Source: Anagrus nilaparvatae | Taxonomy: Eukaryota; Arthropoda; Insecta; Hymenoptera; Mymaridae | Direction of reading: 5' to 3' | DNA: 64,000 nucleotides | Assembly: GCA_022575985.1 (NCBI GenBank) | Contig: JAKSXM010000237.1 | Location: 886,501-950,500 of the forward strand | In this document: piece after piece, positions 23,518-34,510 of the stretch | Layout: each line of letters starts with the position of its first letter | Position numbering within the stretch: the first letter of the stretch is position 1 | Made by a program: the position numbers and the translations under genes | Notes under the pieces: model-generated | The model's database searches: none | What the model saw: only the letters and a program-made list of their open reading frames with translations | What the model was told of the DNA's origin: nothing

Positions 23518-23801
23518 TTATCGGGACAATTTTTCTTGGTAGCTCACGTTTTTAAAAAAAACATCATCTTCTTTTTTATGTTGTTTCTCATTTTCTTTTT
23601 GCTGCCGATGATAGATGCTTTTGTGGTTCCGTAGACTGTTTAGACTGGAATAGACCCGATTGCAGATATTGCAAATTGGTTCCTTACTCGGTTTCGTATG
23701 AACATTCTGTATGTGCCGCTTCAATCGAGTTAAGGAGGTCAGATTTTTATTGCATGGCATGCATCGAAAGTCTTCAGTCATACTGCTACCAGTCAACAGA
23801 C
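23518..23801 (-). CDS. br-like: Terminal exon with two C2H2 zinc fingers, Broad-Complex (BR-C) type
   Basis: On the minus strand the exon encodes about 94 residues with two C2H2 fingers. Finger 1 is FRCMPCNKN...RLKRHIQNVH and finger 2 is PICNICNRVY...SLRNHKSIYH. Spacing is C-x2-C-x12-H-x4-H in each, with a KPSKEP linker. This pair is what I know from the alternative zinc-finger exons of insect Broad-Complex proteins, BTB transcription factors of the ecdysone response. They act in the nucleus, binding DNA through this domain. The BTB exons are not in the window. A splice acceptor (TTCTGCCACCAG) ends at 23802, so I start the exon at 23801; the frame is closed not far upstream. After the fingers come a Glu/Lys-rich tail and TAA. 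AATAAA signals lie 28-40 bp downstream. All eight zinc ligands are present. It is either a live alternative exon of a gene with very long introns or a stray copy; which isoform is not determined. Confidence 0.75.
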
Positions 23802-23869
23802 CTGGTGGCAGAACCAGACATTGCTTATCACTTAATTTTTATTTATGTGTATTTTAAAAGATAATCCAT

Positions 23870-25640
23870 ATTTATTTGTAACATTTTGAAAAATTAATAA
23901 ATTGTATTAATTAATTAATATATTATTATTAATGATGTCAATAAGTATTATTGACATCAGATTTGAGGTTTTTGGAGTCAAAAAAATGTATGCATTCAAA
24001 TATGTTATAAACTTTTACTTTAAAATAATATTATTAAATTTTTTTTTGAAATAATAAAAGTTTATGTAATATTATTTTTTTTGTTGCGACTAAATGTATA
24101 AAACGTGGTGTAAGCTATTTGTATATATCAAAAAAAATAACACAGAGCAAGGAAAAAAACTCCTCATGCAATTTTAATTCTAAGGAAACCTCTATATATG
24201 CGATTATAACAGTATCGCAGTAATCAAAAATTGAAAGGAGCTTCCCTGGACTACCCATTTTTTTATTTTATTAAAGAATATTTGTAGACCGTCACTGAGA
24301 AAGACTAAAAGTGAGGTTGGAAAAATAGTAATAGAAAATGAGGTGAGCCAAGAAAAGAGATCGTCCAACCTTGTTCTTGATTGAGATTATGTAACGATTG
24401 CCTCGTTTTAACCTCGTCTTGTTTTCGTACGAAAATTTTCATTTTAAAATTTTCCTTTTTTGTACGAAACTCTCGGCCAATGTATCATTCTAACAGTTTG
24501 AAGACATTAACTTTAATAATAAAATTAAAATTATTAGTGAAAATTAAATGAAAATAAATTAAAAAGCTTAGTTTCAAGGTAATGTTTCTATTGGTGTCTT
24601 CGGAATTCAAGTGAAATTAAAAAATTAATTTTAGGGAAACGGTTAGAGATAATGAAAAGATTTCTTAGGTTTCAGTAAATAAAGTATAAAAGTATTAAAA
24701 AAAATTTTTTTATTAATTTTTTTTTTTTTTATACATAAAATGTTTATTTTATATTGACGTGTTGTTGCTAAAAGGACCTGATCGTTCGGTGGATAACTAA
24801 AGTTTGGCAGCATCAGAAAAAAAATCATAAACAATATGAGTATATAGCTATTCCGTGAACTAAAATTTTCAAGATAAGCAAAAAAAAAGTTATGCAAATT
24901 TGAAAAAAAAATTTCATAAAAGAAATTTTTTTACGGATTTTTTGCAAAAAAATATAGAAAAAAATAAAGTATTTAAAAACTTTTAGTTCACGTGAAAACT
25001 ACACAAATAGACGGTACGTGGTAAAAATTTGGAAACAATCGGACAAGGTAAATTTTGGGAATACACAGAACCAGGTATCAGAATATAGTTTCAAGAAAAA
25101 TGCGTCTAAAGATTTTTTTCATGCAGGGCGCTAGGTGGGGCGTTTTAGGAAAGGATATTTGTATACTAATAATAATATTCGCATCTTTATAAATTTTTGT
25201 TATGTGTTCTTAGACAGTTTTAATGTTTAAAAAAAAAATAAAAAAATTTTGGACATAAAATTTTTTTCCATGTGGAGCTTTACCTTAAAGGGAAGAAGCT
25301 ATCATTTTTTTTGGTTTTTTAATGAAAGTTGTGTTATCATGTTTTACAGAAAACGGTTGTGTGTATTTGAAAAATTAGTCCTACATTCTTGAAGTATTTT
25401 TCCAAATGTAAAATTTTAAAGGTCCTGTAAATGCATTTGGTAAAAAAAATGTATAACTGGTTTGTATTTTATTTGGTTTGTGTATTCACACAATCATGGA
25501 ACATGTTCACTCATAACAGTAATAAATCCAAATATCGAATTACAATTAATCCCAAAATATCAATTATCTTAAGTTCATAAACCAAAAGTATTTTAAGTTC
25601 TTGTTTTTATCAGGAACTATCAGGCTGTGACTGCCACTTC
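23870..25640. other. AT-rich stretch, FB3- and FB2-related scraps only
   Basis: At about 23935-23985 the words TATTGACATCAGATTTGAGG and GTTTTTGGAGTC resemble the central part of foldback FB3. At about 24238-24262 GAGCTTCCCTGGACTACCCA resembles the end of FB2. The rest shows no gene or clear repeat. Confidence 0.45.
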
Positions 25641-25647
25641 AAATTAT

Positions 25648-25800
25648 TCCAAAAGTCCGTTTCACTCCCCCCTGAGAACGGTACTTTTTCACCCCCCTCT
25701 AAAAACGTCAATATTTCACCTCCCCCCTAAAAATGTGAATTTTTCACCCCCCCCCTTAAAAAGGTCAATATTTCATCTCCTCCTGCGAGCTAAACTTTTT
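25648..25800 (+). repeat. C-rich imperfect tandem repeat, ~37-bp unit
   Basis: Four units of the form TTTTTCACCCCCCTCTAAAA with the C tract 5-10 long. Flanking segments (about 25450-25530 and 25825-25915) look like an old direct duplication around GAACATGTTC / AACATG. The 73-codon ORF here is repeat-derived. Confidence 0.75.
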
Positions 25801-25967
25801 CAAATACCCCATCCAATGAACATGTTCCGTGTTATAACTTATAACTGATTTGTGTGCTTATACAACCTGCGAACATAAAATATTTTCACTTATAGCAGTT
25901 TTAACATTCTGGTTGTAACATCATCCCTATTGTAACACACCAATTATTATCACGGTTGGCTAGAAAC

Positions 25968-26751
25968 AATTTTAAATAAAATTTGAAGGTACCCCTGAGA
26001 TTCTGATGAATTTTGATTGTAATATAAATTTTGGTACCTACAGGTCCTAAAAAGACAAAAAAGACAAAAATCCGCTCGGGGCTTCTTTTTTGCCCAAAAT
26101 AATACTATCTCGGTGAATACATTCAAAAAATAGTTTGAGAAAGAAATAATGAATTATAAATTTTACAAATTTAATTGCAATATGCTAGAATAAGAAAGAA
26201 AAGTTAAATTTATACATGTTTATGTATTTTTAACGCATCTGAGCAGACCCGGATGTATGGATGGTCATTGAGGCTGCACAGCTGACCTAGCTGAAAAAAC
26301 TATATAAAAAACTACATACCCGGGACGAGATGTGTTTATTGTCGGGGAAAGTGTACTTGAAAACTGAGTCTTTTATTTTTTTAGACCATATAGGGTCTCG
26401 GTACTGTTTTTAGACACGTTTACTTGAGTCAAAACTGTGATTTTTTCAATTTATTGTTATTCAATTTATTGTTATATCTGGGTCAGCGCAGATGCGTTAA
26501 AAATACATAAACATGTATAAATTTAACTTACGTTTCATATTCTAGTATATTGCAATTAAACTTGTAAGATTTATAATTCATTATTTCTTTTTTAAACGAT
26601 TTTTTGAATATATTCACCGAGATAGAACTATTTTGGGCAAAAAAAAGCGCTGAGCAGATTTTTTTGTTTTTTGTTTTTTTAGGACTCATAGGTACCCTAC
26701 AATCGAAATCCATCGGAATCTCGGAGGTACTTTCAAATTTTATTTAAAATT
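25968..26751. mobile_element. Foldback element FB4, ~784 bp
   Basis: The left end ATTTTAAATAAAATTTGAAG and the right end CTTTCAAATTTTATTTAAAA are inverted. The arms (25968-26240 and 26480-26751) share GCATCTG near the inner edge, AACATGTATAAATTTAAC and the CGGTGAATA word. The right arm has small deletions. About 240 bp of unpaired interior contain no ORF. Confidence 0.85.
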
Positions 26752-26773
26752 ATTACTTTTAATAATATATTCC

Positions 26774-26850
26774 CTACTACTACTACTACTACTACTACTG
26801 CTACTACTACTACTATTACTACTAATACTACTACTACTACTAGTACTAGT
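26774..26850 (+). repeat. (CTA)n microsatellite
   Basis: About 25 trinucleotides with a few GCTA, TTA and AATA interruptions, ending next to TAGTACTAGT. Confidence 0.95.
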
Positions 26851-27039
26851 TGTCAAGGTTTAATCTTGTTGTGCTGCATCTAGTTGACATCACAACTTTC
26901 AGAAGACCAGATTTACTGAAACTATACTCGATGTATTTTTGGTATCCGAAGGCCTAAGCGCAAGCGTTAAAAATTGACACGTAATGGAAACCTTTACGGT
27001 AAGTTATCACATGTAAATCTCGTTTTAAATTCAGCCACA

Positions 27040-29075
27040 GCTTTATATCCCTGGTGGGGCGTACAAGCCCAAACCAAAAGGTTGGAATTTTAATAAATTA
27101 ATCAAGGAACGATTTATACAAATTTTAACAATAGGACAAGGGACAACTATGAAGAAATTCCGCTGAGCAGAATGTAAGGAAGATGCAAAAAAACTGGTTT
27201 GCGAATTAATGACGCTGTTAAAGAAAGGTTGCCACGATTTGCGCCTCAAAAAATGTTCAGTGGAAAAAATCTACCCTGGTTCTGGTAGAATCTAGAAACT
27301 GCAGAGATTCACAGACAATGCCAGAAGACGCAAATTTGTGAATCCAGAGCCAAATCTCAAGTAGAAACCAATAAGCTGATGCAAGTTCATAAGGAATTTA
27401 AGCCTTCCTTGAGGCATGTGATTAGCGTAAGCAAGATTGTTAAAAAAAAGATAAAGGGCTTTATGGCTGGCTCGTTAGTGGACGAAAAAGAGGTAAAGAG
27501 AGTCCTGGATACTCTGTTTCTGACACAATTAATATAGACGATATCCTGGAATTCACAGAGGAGGAACTTTTCACCGCCGTGAATTTCCTTAGAAATAAGA
27601 AAGCTCCCGGTCCAGACGGCATTCCGGCAGAGATTATGAAAGTAGCTGCACACAAGTGTGCGATGCTGATGCTTAGGATGTACAATACTTGTATCCAAAC
27701 GAAGGTATGTAGCAGACAATGAAAAGTAGTTCCACTGGCTTATATTAGCAAGGGAAAGGGTGATCCAAAACTTCCATCGTACTGAAAGTCATAGTGACCA
27801 CTATGACTTTCTGACACGGCAGGTGATGGCTATGAAAAGATGCTTTTATTTTATTTTAAATACAGTACAAACAACAGGGGATCTTTTTCCTTGACAAGAC
27901 GGGTTCATTTGAGAGCGGTCTACGATCAAAGTAGTAAATGAGGTCATAGATGCAATAAACACGGTTAAAACCGGTAATCAACGTTTCAGCAAATTTACTC
28001 ATTTGGCTACCCTTGATGCTAAAAATGTTTTTAACTCAGCAAAGTGCACAGAGTTTCTGCAAGGACTAAATGACTTTGCAGTCATATTTGATGAGAGTAA
28101 TGAGGAGGTAGCTGAGAAAAAATACTACAGTTGGTGCAGTTCAAGGTTTGATATTGGGAACTGATTTATGGAGCATGTCTTTTGCTGGTACCCTAATACT
28201 GGAGCTAGCGAATAGCTGTATCATGATAAGTTACGCTGACGACATAGCTTTCTCAATCATTCTGAGAAACGTACAACAGGCGCAAAATAATTTAAGTGTC
28301 TGCATGCTGCAAACTAGCTACTGGATGGTTAAGTCTAGTAGTTGCTAGGACAGAAATCGTGATTTTCACGAGAAAGCAAATAAATACTATTAACCCGATA
28401 AGAATCGATTTTGATACCATTATCAAAACGCAGAGATTCGTAAAATATCTGGGTATTACTTTGGATACGAAGCTAAGTAGGATAATGGCGAAATTGAACG
28501 GCCCTAATGCTAGTTCGCGGAACTTACTAATATCCGAAACCCATTTTATACTATTGTATAGAGCAGAAATCTGGGTGGAGGCGCTAGACATAGCCGTTTA
28601 TGCAAAAGACATGATAAGAGTACAGAGGCAAGCTCCTCGCCAAAGAACGCATACTCATATACGACATGAAGAACAAGGGCGACGCTGATCAAAGTGGATG
28701 TTAGGAAGGATTAGATGCTAGAGTGGCAGGCACTTTTATAAAAGCGTACGGACAGCTGATGGATCAGGTTTATCATTAAAGAGGTTTGCTTTGAATCCAA
28801 AGAGATCATGGAAAAGTAAACTACTTTTTAAACTAGTTCCTTAGAAACAGACTTTTACAGTCCTATCTATTTAAGATGGGCAAGTTCAGGTGCCTTGAAT
28901 GTGTGTTTTATCCCGGTGAACGCGACAATTAGTGTCACACATTTTTTGACTGCGATCGCTGGATGACCAAAAAGATATTGCTAGAAGCAAAAATAAACTA
29001 AATCACGTCTAACAACATCGTTGGAAAAATGCATTATAATGAAGAAAGATGGAAAATGCCCTAATTAGGAGCCGT
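27040..29075 (+). pseudogene. Decayed R1-clade non-LTR retrotransposon (LINE), RT to C-terminal zinc motif
   Basis: Several frames carry consecutive pieces of one ORF2. About 27549-27718 gives ELFTAVNFLRNKKAPGPDG and IPAEIMK, the start of the RT fingers. About 27930-28045 gives VVNEVIDAINT and LATLDAKNVFNSA, RT motif A. At 28130-28265 LGTDLW is followed by SYADDIAFS, the YADD catalytic motif, intact. At 28350-28690 TEIVIFTRKQINT, VKYLGITLDTKL and FILLYRAEIWVEAL follow, the thumb region. At 28870-29050 a C-x2-C ... H-x-x-x-x-C cluster (FKCLEC-type, then CHTFFDCDRW) matches the C-terminal zinc motif. This order and wording match R1-type elements. There are many stops and frameshifts and no endonuclease in view, so the copy is dead and 5' truncated. 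Confidence 0.82.
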
Positions 29076-29155
29076 GTGCAAGAACAATTGAAGTAGGTAG
29101 ATCTTGCACATGATGCCAAAGGGGGGAACAATGATGTACAAAGATATTTGTTTTC

Positions 29156-29226
29156 TGTACAGTAGCCACGAAAGTACGATTTGGGTTATTCTTTACTTTT
29201 CTGGACACGAGCCGTAAATATACTAT
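29156..29226 (+). repeat. Short copy of the GTACAGTAGCC repeat family
   Basis: Begins TTCTGTACAGTAGCCACGAA and ends ACGAGCCGTAAATATACTAT. The 32221-32415 copy has the same two ends with about 120 bp more between them, so this is an internally deleted member. Confidence 0.75.
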
Positions 29227-29229
29227 TAA

Positions 29230-30059
29230 CCGTAATAAAGTAGCTGAGAGATATGCTGATAATAAAAAGTACCCCAGTTCGAACCCCCAATAACTATATA
29301 AAAAAAAATTGAAGGTCTTATGCAGCTTGGACAAAGAAAAATAATTTTTTTTATCACATTCTAAATTATCGACGCTACATACATATGTGACATCATATAT
29401 GGATTAGTATAATTTCAGGTTATTTACATAGTTTTTATTTATTTATTTAAAATTAAAGTCTATAAGGTGGGGAAAATAAATTGAAAATTTAATCTTTGAT
29501 CATTTATTTATCATTTCATGCTAACTTTAATCTCCTGTGTCATCATTTTCATATTTTTTCAAAGCTCCAAAGTATTGCTCCCATAAGATCAATGTTAAAG
29601 CTCCGATTTTATTTTCTTAATTACAAAAAAGTTAATGCTATAAGAGGGGTAAAATAAAGTTTATTTAAGTTTTAAAATGTTTAAATTTTCATAATTTTCC
29701 TATTTCATTAAGCTCTGTCATCATTTTAATCAAGCTGCATAATACCTTAATACAAAAAAAAATAATAAACATATAAAATAATAAATACACAAAAAAAAAT
29801 TATTTTTTAGTGTATTCTTAATTTGCATTATAAAATCTAATATAAATACTAAATTAAAAATTACACTCCACGTATAGTAAAAACTCTACAATAATCCAGT
29901 AATATAAATTAATAAATTAATATTTATTAATTTATATTGTAGTTTTAATTCTTTAAAGTTCAAGCAATTTTCACTGTATTTAAGTAATAAATATTGCAAT
30001 AAAGTTAACCATATGGTTGCTGATTACTAGAAATATATAGTCATTTTTACTAGAATATA
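29230..30059. other. AT-rich stretch with an old duplication
   Basis: About 29430-29590 and 29620-29760 appear to be diverged direct copies (each with a TATAAG...GGGGNAAAATAAA word and a TGTCATCATTTT word). A perfect AT palindrome lies at about 29902-29941. No gene was seen. Confidence 0.45.
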
Positions 30060-30372
30060 AGTCAGCTTTCGTGCTTCACTGCGGTTTTTTCTAATTTTTT
30101 ATTTTTAATTAGCCTATTTACACGACCTCGACCTATTCATATATCGAAATTTTCACTTCCTACATTTTCTACACTCTAAAACCAACGGGAAATTTTTTTA
30201 TGTAAATCCTGCATTATATATATATATAAATTATAAAACATTTTAAAGCTAAAAAATATTCAATCATAGTTTATGCATATTTTAGATTCTCACATAAAAT
30301 GCTTTTTTATTAAATAGGTTAATTAAAAATAAAAAATTCTAAAAATCCGCAGTCAGGCATGAAAGCAGGCTT
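30060..30372. mobile_element. ~310-bp hairpin, probable MITE
   Basis: The left arm GTCAGCTTTCGTGCTTCACT...TTAATTAGCCTATTTA (30061-30121) is inverted at about 30306-30372 with a few changes (AAATAGGTTAATTAAAAATA ... GCATGAAAGCAGGC). The arms of about 65 bp enclose an AT-rich interior without an ORF. Confidence 0.75.
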
Positions 30373-32220
30373 ATTTTTAAGTCGTTCAAAACAGATTTCA
30401 AGTCGAAAGCTCAAAAACTCAATCCAAGAGCGATTTTTGTCCATTTTGCGACACTGTGAGGCTAAATTTCTAAACATCTTCGTGTGCGTGTGTGTATGTA
30501 TATTTAATTCAATTTTAAATTCAATTTTAAAATTTTAAAATTTTATTAATTAATTTTACTTATATTTACTTATATATTTATTTACATTTCCTTAGAAGTC
30601 TGTCTTTGCCAAAATAGCAATAATTGCCAGGAGGTCGTCGGATCGGCCTCAAATTTTCCCCATATTTTTATAACACTAAGACAGGAAAATTCAGAAATTT
30701 TTAGCCCCTTAGGTCTTAAGCAACCCGAGTTATGGCCAATCAAACTCATTGGGTGTCTCTCGATCAGCGTTGGAGCTTTTTGGAGAAATGCTAAAAAATA
30801 ATAAAAAACAGCTTGAAAAAATAATCTAAAACATTATATATTTTGGAAAACCTTCAGTAAATCCATTTCTGCCTTTAGTTTTTCGGAAAAACCCCGAAAA
30901 CTCCAGAAAATGGGAAAACGTGTTTTTGGAAAAACCGAAATAACTCTTTTGCCGCCATTTTTTTTTTTGAAAATTTTTTTTGGAAAATTTTCTTCAACCG
31001 AAATCCTATCAAACTAGCTATAAAATATTTTCTGTTTCGGCCAATAAGGATCGATTTTAGTTTGTTTTAGATTACTTTTACATTCTTGATATTTACAGAT
31101 GTAATAAACTATAAAAGTTTACATAAATTGACTTTTTTTCTATCTAATAGCCAGGGACAAAGTAGTTGAAAACAAAAAAAAATTTGCTCTTTTTGATGAA
31201 AATTAACCGAGTTATGGTCAAGTAAAGATATTGTCACAAAATATCAAGTTTATACTAATTCCAATTTTAGGTTCCATAACGACATTCTAACTTAAAAACT
31301 GCATAACTCGCTTAAATTTTATCGTAAAAAGAAAAGCTTTGGATTATTCTGGAATATATTTTCCTTGGCTATTCGTTTACCTAAGAAAAAAATTACTTTT
31401 ATTTACAGAAATTTATTTTTTTTTGTTAAATAATGATAATAATCAAAAACAGTTTTTAATATGTTACATTAGTTTTAGAACAAAAAAAGTCGTTTTGTCG
31501 ACTAAACTAATTTTTTTCTTGCATCAAAGAATAGCCAAGGAAAATATATTCCAAAATAATCCAAAACTTTTCTTTTTACGATAAAATTTAAGCAAATTAT
31601 GCAGTTTTCAAGTTATAATGTCGTTATGAACCCTAAAATTGGAATTAGTATAAACTTGGTAACTTGTGACAATATCTTTACTTGACCATAACTCGGTTAA
31701 TTTTCATGTGAAAAAACAATTTTTTTTTTGTTTTAAACTACTTTTTCCCTGGCTATTTGATTCTGAAAGAAAAAAAGTTAATTTATGTAAACTTTTACAG
31801 TTTATTACATACGTAAATATCAAGAATGTAAAAATAATCTAAAACAAACTAAAATCGATCCTTATTGGCCGAAACAGAAAATATTTTATGGCTAGTTCGA
31901 TGGGGTTTCGGATTTTCATTTTTCAAAAAAAATGGCGGAAAAAGAGTTACAGGAAACCCTCCGTATTCGCAGGTAATCGCATTCGCGGATTCAAATATAC
32001 GCAATTCTTCAAAATATACCGGGATTCTTTTTCCGTGGATTTGAATTTCGTTTTACGCGGTTTTGTAGCAATGTTCACATTTATTAATTTTTTTTTTTCA
32101 TAAGATTTTTGGTTATAAACATTATAAAAATTTCTTATTTGGCTAATTAAAATAAATTAAAAACATTTATTAATTTTCTTTTCACATGATTTTTGGTTAT
32201 AAAAATTATAAAAATTTCTT

Positions 32221-32415
32221 TTCTGTACAGTAGCCACGAAAGTACATTACAAAGTACATAATTCTCATTACTGTCGCAGAAAAATTTTATACGGCCCTTG
32301 TCCATAAATAAAGAATTCTCCGATTCGCAGTTTACCATCCTCGGCTTCACCTCGGAAGGTAATTTACGTGTGATTTAGGCCATTTTTTAGTTTTCTGGAC
32401 ATGAGCCGTAAATAT
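32221..32415. mobile_element. ~195-bp GTACAGTAGCC repeat inserted inside the Tigger derivative
   Basis: The flanking 85-bp unit (AAAATTTCTT then TTTGGCTAATTAAAA) is uninterrupted at 32105-32165 but split here. That defines an insertion from TTCTGTACAGTAGCCACGAA to GAGCCGTAAATATACTAT. Relatives lie at 29156-29226 (short) and, diverged and longer, at about 57590-57790. It could be a SINE-like or LTR-like unit. No poly-A tail or clear target duplication was seen. Confidence 0.7.
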
Positions 32416-32509
32416 ACTATTTTTGGCTAATTAAAATAAATTAAAAAACATGGTTCCTAAGAAAACTAATGAATAAGAAAGCGCAAAACAGAAAAGAAAA
32501 AAAGAAGTA

Positions 32510-32700
32510 ATGGACTTATCTCAAAAAATGACTTCTATTCAAAAAGTTATCGATCATATAATTGACAATGATCCAAATATGATGAGAAGTCTAAAATTTA
32601 AACAAGATTGCGAAAAAACAGCGCATGTCTACGAAGAATTATATAGAGATATGATCAGTACAGACAGAAGACCCTTACAGATTATTTCACTTGCCAATAA
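32510..32700 (+). pseudogene. C-terminal fragment of a Tigger-like DDE transposase
   Basis: About 64 codons contain IIDNDPNMMRSLKFKQDCEK followed by VYEELYRDM and RRPLQII. This pattern (a DP-x3-RS-x-KF helix, then a YxELYxxM helix, then a hydrophobic end) is what I know from the extreme C-terminus of Tigger/pogo transposases. The DDE catalytic core and the CENP-B-like HTH are missing. Upstream, a Lys/Arg-rich stretch (KQKRKKE) is in frame after a stop. The fragment sits inside TIRs of the matching superfamily, which supports the call. It is a non-functional remnant of the parent element. Confidence 0.6.
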
Positions 32701-33726
32701 AAAGATTTTTATTCTCAAAATTTTTTTGTTTTACTTTATGTACATATATACATATATTTACTACGGTCCCAGTCCCGCGTTATTCGCGGATTTTCTTATT
32801 CGTGGTCTTTTTCCGGTCTCAATTACCCGCGAATACGGAGGGTTTCCTGTATTTTGGTTTTTCCAAAAACATGTTTTCCCATTTTCCGGGGTTTTTCCGA
32901 AAAACTAAAGACAGAAATGGATTTACTGAAGGTTTCCCAATATATATAATGTTTTAGATTATTTTTTCAAGCTGTTTTTTATTATTTTTTAGCATTTTTC
33001 CAAAAAGCACCAACGCTGATCGAGAAACACCCAATGAGTTTGATTGGCTATAACTCGGGTTGCTTAAGACCTAGAGGGATAAAAATTTCAGAATTTTCCT
33101 GTCTTAGTGTTATAAAAACATGGGGAAATTTGAGGCCGATCTGACGACCCCCCCCCCCCTGGCAACCTTTGCTGTTTTGGTAAAGAAAGACTCTTAGATT
33201 CTTTATTTTATTTAATAAAAATCAATTATATTAATATATATTTACTACAATGTAATTAAGTACTGATATAAACTATGTAAAACTGGAGTGTTCCTGTATT
33301 TTGTTATCAACAAATAAATTCAATAATAATAATAATAATTAAGACCTATTTTTTTTTTCTTAACATATTTTTATCAAAAAATTTCAAACTACTTTTTTTT
33401 TTTTTCAATTTGGATGTATTATCTCATTTATTTCTATGAAAGTACTTATATTTGAAATAATGGTTTTTACACGATATTTTGAATCTAAGAATTAATTTTT
33501 GAAAATTTGTACACAATATTGAAGTACTTGAAAACTATTTCAGATACAAAGATCAATATTTTTATTAAAAAGATAGTTTAGTTATGGGGTCACCTATATC
33601 TTGTTTTTTAGCAGAAATATATATGAATCACTTTGAAAATACCTATGTATTTAATAAAAAAAATGTACACCAAAATAACATCATTTTTTATACTAGAAAA
33701 AAAAAACCCGGGCGACAAGGGTTCGA

Positions 33727-33744
33727 CTCCCGGTCGGGGAGCCA
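33727..33744 (-). other. tRNA-Asp type primer-binding site of the LTR element
   Basis: The minus strand reads TGGCTCCCCGACCGGGAG, complementary to the 3' end of an insect tRNA-Asp including the CCA. The match continues through the T-arm (GTTCGA box, to about 33719), longer than a minimal primer site. It lies 5 bp from the LTR edge. The alternative is a captured tRNA-Asp 3' half, but the LTR next to it favours a PBS. Confidence 0.65.
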
Positions 33745-33749
33745 ATTTA

Positions 33750-34510
33750 TGTTACGTATCCTGAGGTTTTATCCAAGGGATATGTAAATATAAATAATTA
33801 TGAATATATGAAATATAAGTTTATCCTGGGGATATTGACTGCCCCAGGTATTTTATTAGTTGGATGGTTATTAAAGGTTGGTTTATAGTTGATGTATTTG
33901 TAGATGAGTTCGAGTTCGATCTAAGCTGGATGAACCTAACCTGAGGCTAAGTTCTCAATTACAAAAGGAAATGTCACAATAATAACTGATAACTGATTTG
34001 ATATATAACTTTCACTTTATTGATTATAAGTATATATAATAAAACTGTCTAAGTCTTTAAGTCAAACGAATTATAAAAGATACTTAATAACGGGAGTTAG
34101 TACTCTAATTAACGATGGTTATGATTCTAAAGAATACAATTTGGGCGCTTAAAGGGTAATATATAATCTAAAATGAATCTGTTCATATTGCGAGATTTTG
34201 GGGGAAACGTCCAATACAAAAAAGCGTCGGTCTCGTCACGTCCAATTAGCGAAGGCGTCCCTAATTATTACTAAGAATCGCGAGGTGGGATTTATGCAGT
34301 TTATAACGCCTGTAAATCCCTACTAATTTATGTCATAGCTGACTTTTGGTCCCACGCTATTGTGCTAGATCAGCATCAGCAAAAATGCACCTGCAGGTTC
34401 CTATGTCGTCTGTAATATTAATACAGCTATCGGATATAGGGTTTACTATTTTTATATATATATATATATCAAATGTTAGGCATATCAATTTTGACCTACC
34501 ATACGTAACA
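33750..34510 (-). mobile_element. LTR of a retrotransposon, 761 bp, inserted into the Penelope-like element
   Basis: On the plus strand the segment starts TGTTACGTAT and ends ATACGTAACA. That gives TG...CA with a perfect 10-bp terminal inversion. It interrupts the Penelope RT reading frame exactly between the FYTR and YV-box parts. On the minus strand its 3' end is followed, after 5 bp, by a primer-binding site, so it is the 5' LTR of a minus-strand element whose body is deleted. No gag or pol remains. The superfamily is undetermined. Confidence 0.72.

Larger units (their letters stand above)
31950..32849 (+). mobile_element. Nested pogo/Tigger-type element, 900 bp, non-autonomous
   Basis: The terminal inverted repeats start CAGGAAACCCTCCGTATTCG and are flanked by TA on both sides (31948-31949 and 32850-32851). 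The disrupted FB1 arm reads through the empty site. Sub-terminal text (CGCGGATT, GCGTTATTCGCGG) is typical of Tigger/pogo ends. The interior keeps only the last part of a transposase (32510-32700). It also holds a duplicated ~85-bp segment (32105-32190 and 32192-32440) whose second copy is split by a GTACAGTAGCC-family insertion. Confidence 0.87.
30597..33196. mobile_element. Foldback family FB1, copy B, full length with a nested insertion
   Basis: The outer left end GTCTGTCTTTGCCAAAATAG and the outer right end (GCTGTTTTGGTAAAGAAAGA) are inverted. Both carry GGCCTCAAATTT. The inner arms (31000-31450 and 31490-31905) pair over words such as TTTACATTCTTGATATTTAC. Removing the nested 900-bp Tigger-type insertion (31950-32849) and one TA restores the continuous right arm. 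The element proper is therefore about 1.7 kb, without an ORF. It shows that copy A at 11.4 kb lacks the left outer arm. Confidence 0.88.

Noticed and set aside
27387..27719. 110-codon minus-strand ORF over the LINE
   Set aside because: Antisense shadow of the R1-type reverse transcriptase reading on the plus strand.
33708..33744. Possible tRNA-Asp gene
   Set aside because: Only the T-arm and acceptor 3' half are present, with no anticodon or D-arm, and the segment lies 5 bp from an LTR edge; a primer-binding site explains it better.
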